A DNA stretch of 64,000 bases from an uncultured Planktomarina sp. (GTDB taxonomy: Bacteria > Pseudomonadota > Alphaproteobacteria > Rhodobacterales > Rhodobacteraceae). The DNA is taken from positions 434,001 through 498,000 of the forward strand of contig CAJIZA010000003.1 of assembly GCA_905181815.1 (NCBI GenBank), written 5' to 3'. The notes below the pieces were generated by a model. That model was not told the origin of the DNA and ran no database searches. It saw nothing but the letters and a program-made list of their open reading frames with translations. This document shows, in pieces, positions 57,035-64,000 of the stretch (within the stretch, counting starts at the first letter, position 1; every line of letters starts with the position of its first letter). Made by a program: the position numbers and the translations under genes.

Positions 57035-59091
57035 TGGCGGATCTTCTCATTGAGCTCTTTTCGGAAGAAATACCCGCGGGTTTGCAAGCCCCTGCGGCAG
57101 AGAACCTCAAGAAATTGTTGACCAATGGGATGGTCGAGGCGGGCTTGACCTACGCCAATGCTTCAACTTTTCATACAGCGCGGCGCCTGACCTTGGTGGT
57201 GGAAGATCTGCTCGATGCCAGCCCCACCGTGCAAGAGGAGCGTAAGGGCCCGAAAGTTGGCGCGCCGGAGCAGGCGATCAATGGATTTTTGCGCGGTGCG
57301 GGATTGTCTATGAATGACCTTGAAGTGCGCGACGACAAAAAAAGTCAGGTCTATTTCGCCAAGATCACCAAGCCTGGGCGCCCCGCGTCTGAGATTGTGG
57401 CCGAGGTGTTAGAGACGACTATTCGGAATTTCCCTTGGCCAAAATCGATGCGCTGGGGTTCCGGGAGTCTGCGTTGGGTGCGGCCTTTGCAATCGATCCT
57501 TTGTATCTTGTCGAATGAGGCCGAAGTCTCGATTGTCCCGCTTGAAGTGGATGGCTTTAAGGCTGACAACCAGACCCGAGGTCACCGTTTCATGGCCCCA
57601 GATGCCTTTGCGGTGAGCGGTTTTGAGGATTACGACACCAAGCTTAAGCGCGCCAAAGTGATCCTGCGGGCCGAGGAGCGTCAAGCAGCGATTTGGCAGG
57701 ACGCCCAGACCCAAGCTTTTGCGCTGGGCTATAGCGTGGTGGAAGATGCGGGCTTACTGGCGGAGGTGGCAGGGCTTGTGGAGTGGCCCGTTGTTCTGAT
57801 GGGCCAAATTGACGAGGAATTTTTGGATCTGCCACCAGAGGTATTGAAAACCTCTATGAAGGAACATCAAAAATTTTTCTCGGTCGCAAACCCGAAAACA
57901 GGCCGCATTGAGCGCTTTGTGACTGTGGCTAATATCGAGGCGGCCGATCAGGGCGCCACGATATTGAAGGGCAACCAAAAGGTGTTGGCAGCGCGTCTTG
58001 CCGATGCGAAATTCTTTTGGGAGAATGATCTGCGCGAAGCAAAAGCGGGCATGGGAGCCTGGCAGGCGGCTTTGGAAAACGTCACCTTTCACAACAGGCT
58101 AGGCAGCCAGGCCGGGCGAATCAAACGTATCGCTGCTTTGGCCCGTGACTTGGCGCCAATGGTGGGTGCGGATCCCGATATGGCAGAGCAGGCCGCTTTG
58201 GTGGCCAAGGCAGATTTGAGCTCAGAAATGGTCTATGAATTTCCCGAATTGCAGGGACACATGGGACGCTATTACGCGTTAAAAGCGGGCATGTCAGCCG
58301 AGATTGCGGCGGCCTGTGAAACGCATTATTCGCCACTTGGGCCCTCGGATGACGTGCCGACAGCGCCGGTTTCTGTTGCTGTAGCGCTGGCCGATAAGCT
58401 TGACACTCTAACGGGGTTTTGGGCGATTGATGAAAAGCCGACTGGCTCGAAAGATCCGTTTGCACTGCGCCGCGCAGCTCTGGGGGTGATCCGCTTGATT
58501 CTGGAGAATCACCTCACTTTGCCTTTAGCGGATAAGCTGACGTCTGCCGATGCGGGCGCTGGAGCCACGGATTTGCTGGGATTTTTCCAAGATCGTCTCA
58601 AAACCTATTTGCGCGACCGGGGCATTCGCCATGATGTGATCGACGCCTGCATCGCTATGCCGCAAAGTGATGATCTGGCACTTTTGGTCAAGCGGGCAGA
58701 AGCCCTGCAAGGGGCGCTGGCCACTGATGATGGCGAAAACCTGATCCAGGGTTTCAAGCGCGCCAACAATATATTGAGCCAAGCCGAAGAGAATGACGGA
58801 GTTGAATATAGCTTTGGTGCCGATGTGAAATATGCGGAAAACGAGGTGGAAAAGGTGCTTTTCGCGGCGTTGGACGAGGCAGATAACAAGATTCAACCTG
58901 CCATGGCAACACAGGATTTTGCCACTGCTATGGCAGCTATGGCCACATTGCGTGGTCCGATCGACGCATTTTTTGAAGCGGTTAAGGTCAATGCCGATAG
59001 CGCATTGGTCCGCCGCAATCGGCTGAATCTTTTGAGCCGGGTTCGCACAACCTGCCTGTCGGTCGCTGATTTAACCAAAGTCGAAGGCTGA
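57034..59091 (+). CDS. glyS: glycine--tRNA ligase beta subunit
   Basis: tRNA-binding subunit of glycyl-tRNA synthetase, 685 residues. It begins MADLLIELFSEEIPAGLQ, with RRLTLVVEDL early, the FPWPKSMRWG and VLKTSMKEHQKFFSV segments in the middle, an HD-like region (AALVAKADLSSEMVYEFPELQGHMGRYYA) and the C-terminal DALR-type anticodon domain. Its start overlaps the DUF6446 stop (TAATG). It works with GlyQ as alpha2beta2. Confidence 0.97.
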   Translation: MADLLIELFSEEIPAGLQAPAAENLKKLLTNGMVEAGLTYANASTFHTARRLTLVVEDLLDASPTVQEERKGPKVGAPEQAINGFLRGAGLSMNDLEVRDDKKSQVYFAKITKPGRPASEIVAEVLETTIRNFPWPKSMRWGSGSLRWVRPLQSILCILSNEAEVSIVPLEVDGFKADNQTRGHRFMAPDAFAVSGFEDYDTKLKRAKVILRAEERQAAIWQDAQTQAFALGYSVVEDAGLLAEVAGLVEWPVVLMGQIDEEFLDLPPEVLKTSMKEHQKFFSVANPKTGRIERFVTVANIEAADQGATILKGNQKVLAARLADAKFFWENDLREAKAGMGAWQAALENVTFHNRLGSQAGRIKRIAALARDLAPMVGADPDMAEQAALVAKADLSSEMVYEFPELQGHMGRYYALKAGMSAEIAAACETHYSPLGPSDDVPTAPVSVAVALADKLDTLTGFWAIDEKPTGSKDPFALRRAALGVIRLILENHLTLPLADKLTSADAGAGATDLLGFFQDRLKTYLRDRGIRHDVIDACIAMPQSDDLALLVKRAEALQGALATDDGENLIQGFKRANNILSQAEENDGVEYSFGADVKYAENEVEKVLFAALDEADNKIQPAMATQDFATAMAAMATLRGPIDAFFEAVKVNADSALVRRNRLNLLSRVRTTCLSVADLTKVEG

Positions 59092-59153
59092 CAAGTGCCT
59101 CTTGCACTACGCAGTCAACGGCCTATGCTGCAGCAGAACATGAGGATGCCGCA

Positions 59154-61694
59154 GTGCAGAACGATCAAACATTCGCCCCTGTTGTATTGGTCACCAATAC
59201 AGCCCCAATGACTGCCGCCGCCTATGGCGGGCGAGCCAAATGTGCGCAGCGCTTGATCCGGCTGGATATGCCGGTTCCGACAACGGTGGCCCTCTCCTTT
59301 GAGGCGGTGCATGAATTGGCCCAGGGCCATGCCTTGGATCTTGCTTTGGTCTTGCCACATTTTGGCGCGGCGCCTTTGCTCTCGGTGCGGCCGTCCTCTG
59401 GCAGTCCCGATTGGGGCGGGCCGGGTGCGATTTTGAACATTGGCATGAATGATGTTAAATTTTTAGAGCTCTGCGAAAGCCATGGTGAAACGGCAGCGGC
59501 CACCCTCTATCTGCGGTTTATCAACGCCTATGCTACCCATGTGGCACGGCTAGATCCAGACGCATTCGATGACCCTGAAACGCCGAATGCGGGCGATGTG
59601 ATCAAGGCTATGACCACCTATGGCGACGAGGCTGATGAGCCCTTCCCGCAGGAGGTGGATGTGCAATTGGCCCATGTGTTGCGCTCTATGGCCCGTGCTT
59701 GGGAAGGCACCAGCGCCCGGCTTTTGCGCCAGGCTAAAGGCGCTCCGGCGGATGCGGGGCTTGGGCTTGTCGTTCAGGCGATGGCCATTGGGGTTGGGCA
59801 CGGTGAATGTGGCTCGGGTGTGATACAATTTGCCTCCTCGGACACGGGCCTGCCTGAGATTCATGGACGCTATCTGCGACAATCCCAGGGGCGGGAGGCT
59901 TTGGATCGTCAGGTTGGATCTTTATATCTGACCAAAGATCCGCGTGGCCCGTCCTTTGAGGAAACCTGCCCCAAGGCTTTTACACAGCTTTTGGACTATT
60001 CGGTTTTGGCCCGGAAGCGCCTGCGTGAAGAGATGCAAATTGAATTTACGCTCGAGAGTGGCAAGCTGGCGATTTTGGATGCGGTGCGTATTGTGCGATC
60101 CTCAAGCGCAGCGGTACATATTGCCGTGGACCTGGCCCGCGACGGGATCATCCTGCGCGAAGATGCCCTTATGCGGGTTGACCCAAAGGCTTTGTCTGAA
60201 CTGTTGCACCGGCAAGTGGCGCCTGATGCACCGCGCACCGTATTGGTCAAGGGCATTGCCGCAAGCCCGGGGGCGGCTACAGGAAAGATCGTCTTTACAG
60301 CCTCCGACGCGCAAGCCAGTGCCGCGCGTGGCGAGGCGGCTATTTTGGTGCGACGTGAAACTGGTCCAGAAGATATTCGCGGCATGCACTCTGTGGTTGC
60401 GGTTCTCACCGAACGTGGCGGGGTCACGAGCCATGCCGCAGTGATCGGGCGCGGTCTTGGCTTGCCCTGTGTGGTAGGCGCCTCGGACATGAGCATCGAT
60501 GGGCAAAGAAAGACGGTCATTGGTCGCAACCAACAAATTTTGCGCGAAGGTGATGTCATCACTGTGGACGGTACCCATGGCGAGGTATTGGTGGGGCATG
60601 TGGAGACGGTGGAAGCTGGTCTCAACACCGCTGTCACAACCTTGCTGGGCTGGGCAGATGAGTTGCGCGATATCGGGATCAGAGCCAATGCGGATACGCC
60701 GCGCGATGCGCAAACGGCCAAAAATTTTATGGCTGACGGCATTGGCCTGTGCCGCAGTGAGCATATGTTCTTTGAAGCTGATCGCTTGACTGTGATGCGG
60801 GAGATGATTTTTGCGGAAAACGAAGAGGACCGCGCCGCCTCTTTGGAGCGACTTTTGCCAATGCAACGGGCTGATTTTACTGAATTGTTTCAAATTATGG
60901 AGGGGCGTCCCGTTTGCATTCGGTTGCTTGACCCGCCTTTGCATGAATTTTTGCCGGCCGATCGTAGCGGGTTGAGAGATTTAGCTGAAGCACTCAATCT
61001 GCCCCTATCGCGGGTGACGGAACGGGTGGAGCAATTGTCGGAATATAACCCGATGCTCGGTCTACGCGGGGTGCGGCTTGGAATCACGGTCCCCGAAATT
61101 TATGAGATGCAGGCGCGGGCGATATTTGAAGCGGCGATCAACAGTGGCGTTGATGCCTCGCCAGAAATCATGATTCCATTGGTGTCGGCCTGCCGAGAAG
61201 TCGAATTGGTCAAAGCGCGAATTGATGCCGCTGCCGCCGCGGTGCGGGTCGAATGCGGACAAAGCTTTAGCTATTCTCTTGGGGTTATGGTCGAAACCCC
61301 GCGTGCGGCTTTGCGAGCTGGAGAAATTGCCGCCTATTCTCAGTTTTTGAGCTTTGGCACCAATGATCTAACGCAGATGACCTATGGGCTGTCGCGCGAT
61401 GATGCAGGGCGGTTTATGTCTTCTTATGTGCAGCAAGGGGTCTATGAAGAAGATCCGTTTCACCGCTTGGACAAAGAAGGTGTTGGCGAGTTGTTGACGC
61501 TTGGAGCTGAGCGTGGCCGGGCTGCGCGGCCTGAAGTGGTCTTGTCCATCTGTGGTGAGCATGGGGGTGATCCAGAGGCGATTGCCTTTATCCGCCAATG
61601 TGGATTCACGTATGTGTCTTGCTCGCCGTTTCGTGTGCCTGTTGCCCGTCTGGCAGCTGCGCAATGTGCCATTGAAGATAAAATAAAGCACTGA
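59154..61694 (+). CDS. ppdK: pyruvate phosphate dikinase-like PEP-utilising enzyme
   Basis: Enzyme of 846 residues, a divergent pyruvate phosphate dikinase. The mobile His domain has GGVTSHAAVIGRGLGLPCVVG (phospho-His, about residue 430) and the C-terminal PEP/pyruvate barrel has GLCRSEHMFF, GVMVETPRAAL, SFGTNDLTQMTYG and SICGEHGG with the catalytic Cys. The N-terminal ATP-grasp part is atypical: where PPDK normally reads SMPGMMDT before LNLGLND the sequence is SPDWGGPGAILNIGMND. Substrate use may therefore differ. It starts with GTG behind GAGGA. It runs downstream of glyS but with its own spacing of 62 bases. Confidence 0.85.
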   Translation: MQNDQTFAPVVLVTNTAPMTAAAYGGRAKCAQRLIRLDMPVPTTVALSFEAVHELAQGHALDLALVLPHFGAAPLLSVRPSSGSPDWGGPGAILNIGMNDVKFLELCESHGETAAATLYLRFINAYATHVARLDPDAFDDPETPNAGDVIKAMTTYGDEADEPFPQEVDVQLAHVLRSMARAWEGTSARLLRQAKGAPADAGLGLVVQAMAIGVGHGECGSGVIQFASSDTGLPEIHGRYLRQSQGREALDRQVGSLYLTKDPRGPSFEETCPKAFTQLLDYSVLARKRLREEMQIEFTLESGKLAILDAVRIVRSSSAAVHIAVDLARDGIILREDALMRVDPKALSELLHRQVAPDAPRTVLVKGIAASPGAATGKIVFTASDAQASAARGEAAILVRRETGPEDIRGMHSVVAVLTERGGVTSHAAVIGRGLGLPCVVGASDMSIDGQRKTVIGRNQQILREGDVITVDGTHGEVLVGHVETVEAGLNTAVTTLLGWADELRDIGIRANADTPRDAQTAKNFMADGIGLCRSEHMFFEADRLTVMREMIFAENEEDRAASLERLLPMQRADFTELFQIMEGRPVCIRLLDPPLHEFLPADRSGLRDLAEALNLPLSRVTERVEQLSEYNPMLGLRGVRLGITVPEIYEMQARAIFEAAINSGVDASPEIMIPLVSACREVELVKARIDAAAAAVRVECGQSFSYSLGVMVETPRAALRAGEIAAYSQFLSFGTNDLTQMTYGLSRDDAGRFMSSYVQQGVYEEDPFHRLDKEGVGELLTLGAERGRAARPEVVLSICGEHGGDPEAIAFIRQCGFTYVSCSPFRVPVARLAAAQCAIEDKIKH

Positions 61695-61794
61695 TTTTTT
61701 ATTTTTTATGAATTCGTTTGGTGCAAATTATGTGGTCGCTGGACGAAGCACTCATATTTGAGTAGGGCACCTCGAATTGTTGGGAGTGGTATCA

Positions 61795-62478
61795 ATGGGG
61801 TTTGGAGTGTTTCGCACCGTGGTCATTTCGATCTGTGTCGGGCTGGCTTTGCAGGTTTTCGCCCTGCAGCCTGGCAACGCCAGTGATCGATCCTCTGCAT
61901 TTCCATCGGTGGAGTTAGAAGAAGCCCTGCGCCATGAAAATTCTATGGTGTCGGCAATTTCCTTGAGCCGCGTCGCTGTATTGACTTCCCCGCGCCCTGA
62001 AGAGCGTCCAAAGGGATCTAAGGTGCGATATTCCGGCCACTGGCTGCGCAGTTTGGCAAAGCCAACTGGCGGCAAGCAATGGGCTTGTTTGGCGGAGGCT
62101 ATTTATTTTGAAGCCCGCGGAGAATCGGTCGAAGGGCAATTTGCGGTGGCGGAAGTGATTCTCAATCGCGTCGACAGCCCAAAGTTTCCAAACAGCATTT
62201 GTAAAGTGGTGCGCCAAGGCGTGGGGCGCAAACATGCTTGCCAATTTAGTTATAATTGTGATGGTAAGTTGGAATATATTGCCAATGGGTCAGCCTATGA
62301 TAAAGTCAAACGCGTTGCGCGGGTCGCGATGGACCGCAAGACACGGCCTTTGACAAAAGGAGCCACCTATTATCACGCCACCTTCGTTTCCCCGTCCTGG
62401 GCGCGAAGTTTTCAGCATGTGACCACAATCGGGGTACACAAATTTTATAAACCCGTTAGACGCGTTGCTGAGAAATAA
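61795..62478 (+). CDS. cell wall hydrolase (SleB family)
   Basis: Exported peptidoglycan hydrolase of about 227 residues. The N-terminal signal or anchor (VFRTVVISICVGLALQVFALQ) is followed by a linker and the hydrolase domain with WACLAEAIYFEARGESVEGQFAVAEVILNRV, whose first Glu is the catalytic residue in the SleB family, plus CQFSYNCDGK and TKGATYYHATFVSPSWA. It likely cleaves glycan strands during wall growth. The start MGFGVFRT at 61795 is preferred, since the six residues before it are not signal-like. Confidence 0.92.
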   Translation: MGFGVFRTVVISICVGLALQVFALQPGNASDRSSAFPSVELEEALRHENSMVSAISLSRVAVLTSPRPEERPKGSKVRYSGHWLRSLAKPTGGKQWACLAEAIYFEARGESVEGQFAVAEVILNRVDSPKFPNSICKVVRQGVGRKHACQFSYNCDGKLEYIANGSAYDKVKRVARVAMDRKTRPLTKGATYYHATFVSPSWARSFQHVTTIGVHKFYKPVRRVAEK

Positions 62479-62526
62479 TGTTTGCGCTACGCCGAGCGTG
62501 GCTATCAAACAGGGCAAGAGGCCAAT

Positions 62527-63450
62527 ATGACCGATGATCTAAAACATGCTTTTGCTCATCCCAGCGCGCGGTCAAAGGCGACAGCTGAGGCCCCTTTTGA
62601 TAGAATTTCTGTGCGTGACCATATTCTCGCCGTTGAAATTGGAGCGTTTCAAGCTGAACGCGGCACCACGCAACGCATTCGTTTTGATGTGGTGGTGGAA
62701 GTCCAGCCTTTGAGCGATGAGATCGACGATGATGTGGATCGCATTCTGTCTTATGATCGGGTCACAGAGGCCATAGAAGCGGCCCTGTCCGAAGAGCGGC
62801 TCAATTTGCTGGAAACTTTGGCGGAACGTGTTGCAGAACGCATATTGCTCGCGCCGCAAGCGCAGCGGGTCTTCGTGCGGATTGAGAAGCTGGATCGCGG
62901 GCCGGGCAATTTGGGTGTTGAGATTGTACGTTCAAAGTCACGCGTCGTTGAAACGGACCTTCGAGGGTTGGAAGAGACGCTGCATCCGATTGTTCTGTTT
63001 TTGGCAAATAGTGTGATCGACGAGGGGCATTTGGATGCCTGGCTCTCTGCGGCTGAACACAACACCCGCCCGGTCATTATATGCGTCGGCATGCCCGAGG
63101 CGGGAGCGCCACAGGTGGCGGCGCATCGAATGGTGCAGCGCCGTATTGATCTCTTGGCAATTGAACAAAATGCTTGGATTTTTGCCAGTCACGATCCGCG
63201 CTGTGTGGTTGTGGGTACGAAGACAGAATTGGATTGGAGTATGCGCCACGATCAGATCAGCCTCTGGGCGCCGTCAAAGATTGTTTTGGACGCAGTCGAT
63301 GGTCCGCCAACAGATATGGTCGATATTTCTGCTCTGGTCGAATGGTTTGCCCAAGAAATGCAGGCTGCCCAGCTGGTGTTTGTCGGCGCAACTCCGACAG
63401 GGAATTTGCCTGTTGCCTGCCAGGCTCAGGCAGATCTGGCATTGTTATGA
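62527..63450 (+). CDS. folB: dihydroneopterin aldolase with C-terminal extension
   Basis: Folate pathway enzyme converting dihydroneopterin to 6-hydroxymethyl-dihydropterin. Of 307 residues, about 30-150 is the FolB domain (RDHILAVEIGAF, VVVEVQPLSDEIDDDVDRILSYDRVTEAI, and a Lys in VRIEKLDRGPGNLGVEI). The last 150 residues (from about HPIVLFLANSVIDEG) are an extra domain of unknown role, seen in related Rhodobacteraceae proteins. The folP ATG overlaps its stop (ATGA), so both are co-translated. Confidence 0.9.
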   Translation: MTDDLKHAFAHPSARSKATAEAPFDRISVRDHILAVEIGAFQAERGTTQRIRFDVVVEVQPLSDEIDDDVDRILSYDRVTEAIEAALSEERLNLLETLAERVAERILLAPQAQRVFVRIEKLDRGPGNLGVEIVRSKSRVVETDLRGLEETLHPIVLFLANSVIDEGHLDAWLSAAEHNTRPVIICVGMPEAGAPQVAAHRMVQRRIDLLAIEQNAWIFASHDPRCVVVGTKTELDWSMRHDQISLWAPSKIVLDAVDGPPTDMVDISALVEWFAQEMQAAQLVFVGATPTGNLPVACQAQADLALL

Positions 63451-64000
63451 CACTTTATTATCGGCCCTTGGTCGAAGAGCAGGGCACGCACGCGCTTGCG
63501 GGGGGGTGGTGCCGTTTTTCCAAGGTTGAAGTTTTGTCGCGGCACGGGCGGGCTGAGGTCATATCAGCCAATGAGGTGCCGCAAGAAATCTTGAATCGGC
63601 TCACCTCTGCGCGTTCTGATTTGGGCACAAGCGGAAGCGCGCGTCCGCAGGTCATGGGTATTTTAAATACCACGCCAGATAGTTTTTCTGATGGTGGGCA
63701 ATTTGGCAGCCGTGCGAGCGTGCGTGCCCACGCATTAAGCTTGATTCAAGAGGGTGCAGATATCATTGATATTGGCGGTGAAAGCACTCGCCCCGGCGCC
63801 GATGAAGTTGCTCTGGAGGAAGAGATTTTGCGGACTAAGCCCGCCATTCTTGATGTGCGGCAGCTGTCGTCTGTGCCATTGTCAATTGACACGCGCAAAG
63901 CGCCTGTTGCGGCTGCTGCGTTGGATGCGGGTGTTGACTGGATCAATGATGTCTCCGCTTTGAGTTTTGACAGTGAGATGGCGCAAGTGGCGACCCGCAG
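63447..64000 (+). CDS. folP: dihydropteroate synthase (partial)
   Basis: Joins pterin pyrophosphate and p-aminobenzoate in folate synthesis. About 184 codons are visible, the rest lying past the window edge. After an N-terminal extension of about 65 residues there is MGILNTTPDSFSDGG (first FolP signature), the second signature IIDIGGESTRPGA, and LSIDTRKAPVAAAALDAGVDWINDVSAL. It is coupled to folB by an ATGA overlap, the normal FolB-FolP order in this family. Confidence 0.95.
   Translation, partial: MTLYYRPLVEEQGTHALAGGWCRFSKVEVLSRHGRAEVISANEVPQEILNRLTSARSDLGTSGSARPQVMGILNTTPDSFSDGGQFGSRASVRAHALSLIQEGADIIDIGGESTRPGADEVALEEEILRTKPAILDVRQLSSVPLSIDTRKAPVAAAALDAGVDWINDVSALSFDSEMAQVATR

Noticed and set aside
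1-64000. Mobile elements, prophage, CRISPR, tRNA or rRNA genes, toxin-antitoxin or defence systems
   Set aside because: None found: no repeat arrays, transposase or integrase motifs, tRNA cloverleaf signals or defence domains were seen. The window is ordinary core chromosome.

Overview
The window is a piece of chromosome from a marine-type alphaproteobacterium of the Rhodobacteraceae (Roseobacter group). Supporting evidence is the GcrA cell-cycle regulator, a DUF6446 gene inserted between glyQ and glyS, DUF1467, the MeaB and epimerase propionate genes, a FolB-FolP pair with a long FolB tail, and the tandem MerR / acyl-CoA dehydrogenase / GST / thiolase / FadJ cluster. GC content looks moderate by eye. 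An RCA/Planktomarina-like lineage is a guess only. No prophage, insertion sequence, CRISPR array, rRNA or tRNA was found. Nearly everything is core metabolism, so no new multi-gene system is claimed.

Layout. 1-6.3 kb: 5' part of carB (minus strand), decayed lrp and DUF6356 genes, aspS, and a decayed response regulator. 6.3-14 kb: methylmalonyl-CoA epimerase, DUF1467, an EI24 membrane protein, nitroreductase, histone-deacetylase-like hydrolase, M48 lipoprotein, YigZ-like protein, rimO, a decayed membrane gene and gcrA. 14-28.7 kb: ABC permease, argD-argF, the tail of a broken gnd, hrpB, meaB, rpmB, a broken membrane gene, lepA, hydrolase, VOC protein, glyA and nadK. 29-37 kb: prpE, a VOC-cupin protein, and the nucleoside-salvage cluster cdd-deoA-deoB-add-upp with overlapping starts. 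37-49 kb: M48-like pseudoenzyme, acyl-CoA synthetase, EamA exporter, then a minus-strand fatty-acid operon (merR-merR-acd-gst-fadA-NTF2-like-fadJ) and a Mn-transporter-like permease with a Fur/Mur-type box. 49-64 kb: two thioesterases, MATE pump, pyrD-DUF952, a gutted 5'-nucleotidase, a trypsin-fold pseudoprotease, glyQ-DUF6446-glyS, a PPDK-like enzyme, a cell-wall hydrolase and folB-folP (the last runs off the end).

The most interesting signal is gene decay. Reading intergenic DNA in all frames shows about ten broken genes at different stages. Some have a single nonsense codon (EI24, DUF6356). Others have several lesions (lrp, response regulator, a small membrane protein), a large internal deletion (5'-nucleotidase) or a missing N-terminal half (gnd). 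The essential genes between them are intact and use TAA, TAG and TGA as normal stops. The losses touch regulation (Lrp, response regulator), the oxidative pentose phosphate step (Gnd) and periplasmic nucleotide scavenging, while internal nucleoside salvage and fatty-acid/propionate catabolism are kept. This looks like ongoing genome reduction caught in progress.

Two further proteins look like pseudoenzymes. A 596-residue secreted trypsin-fold protein has lost its catalytic His and Ser, and a 307-residue membrane-anchored protein resembles an M48 peptidase without HExxH.
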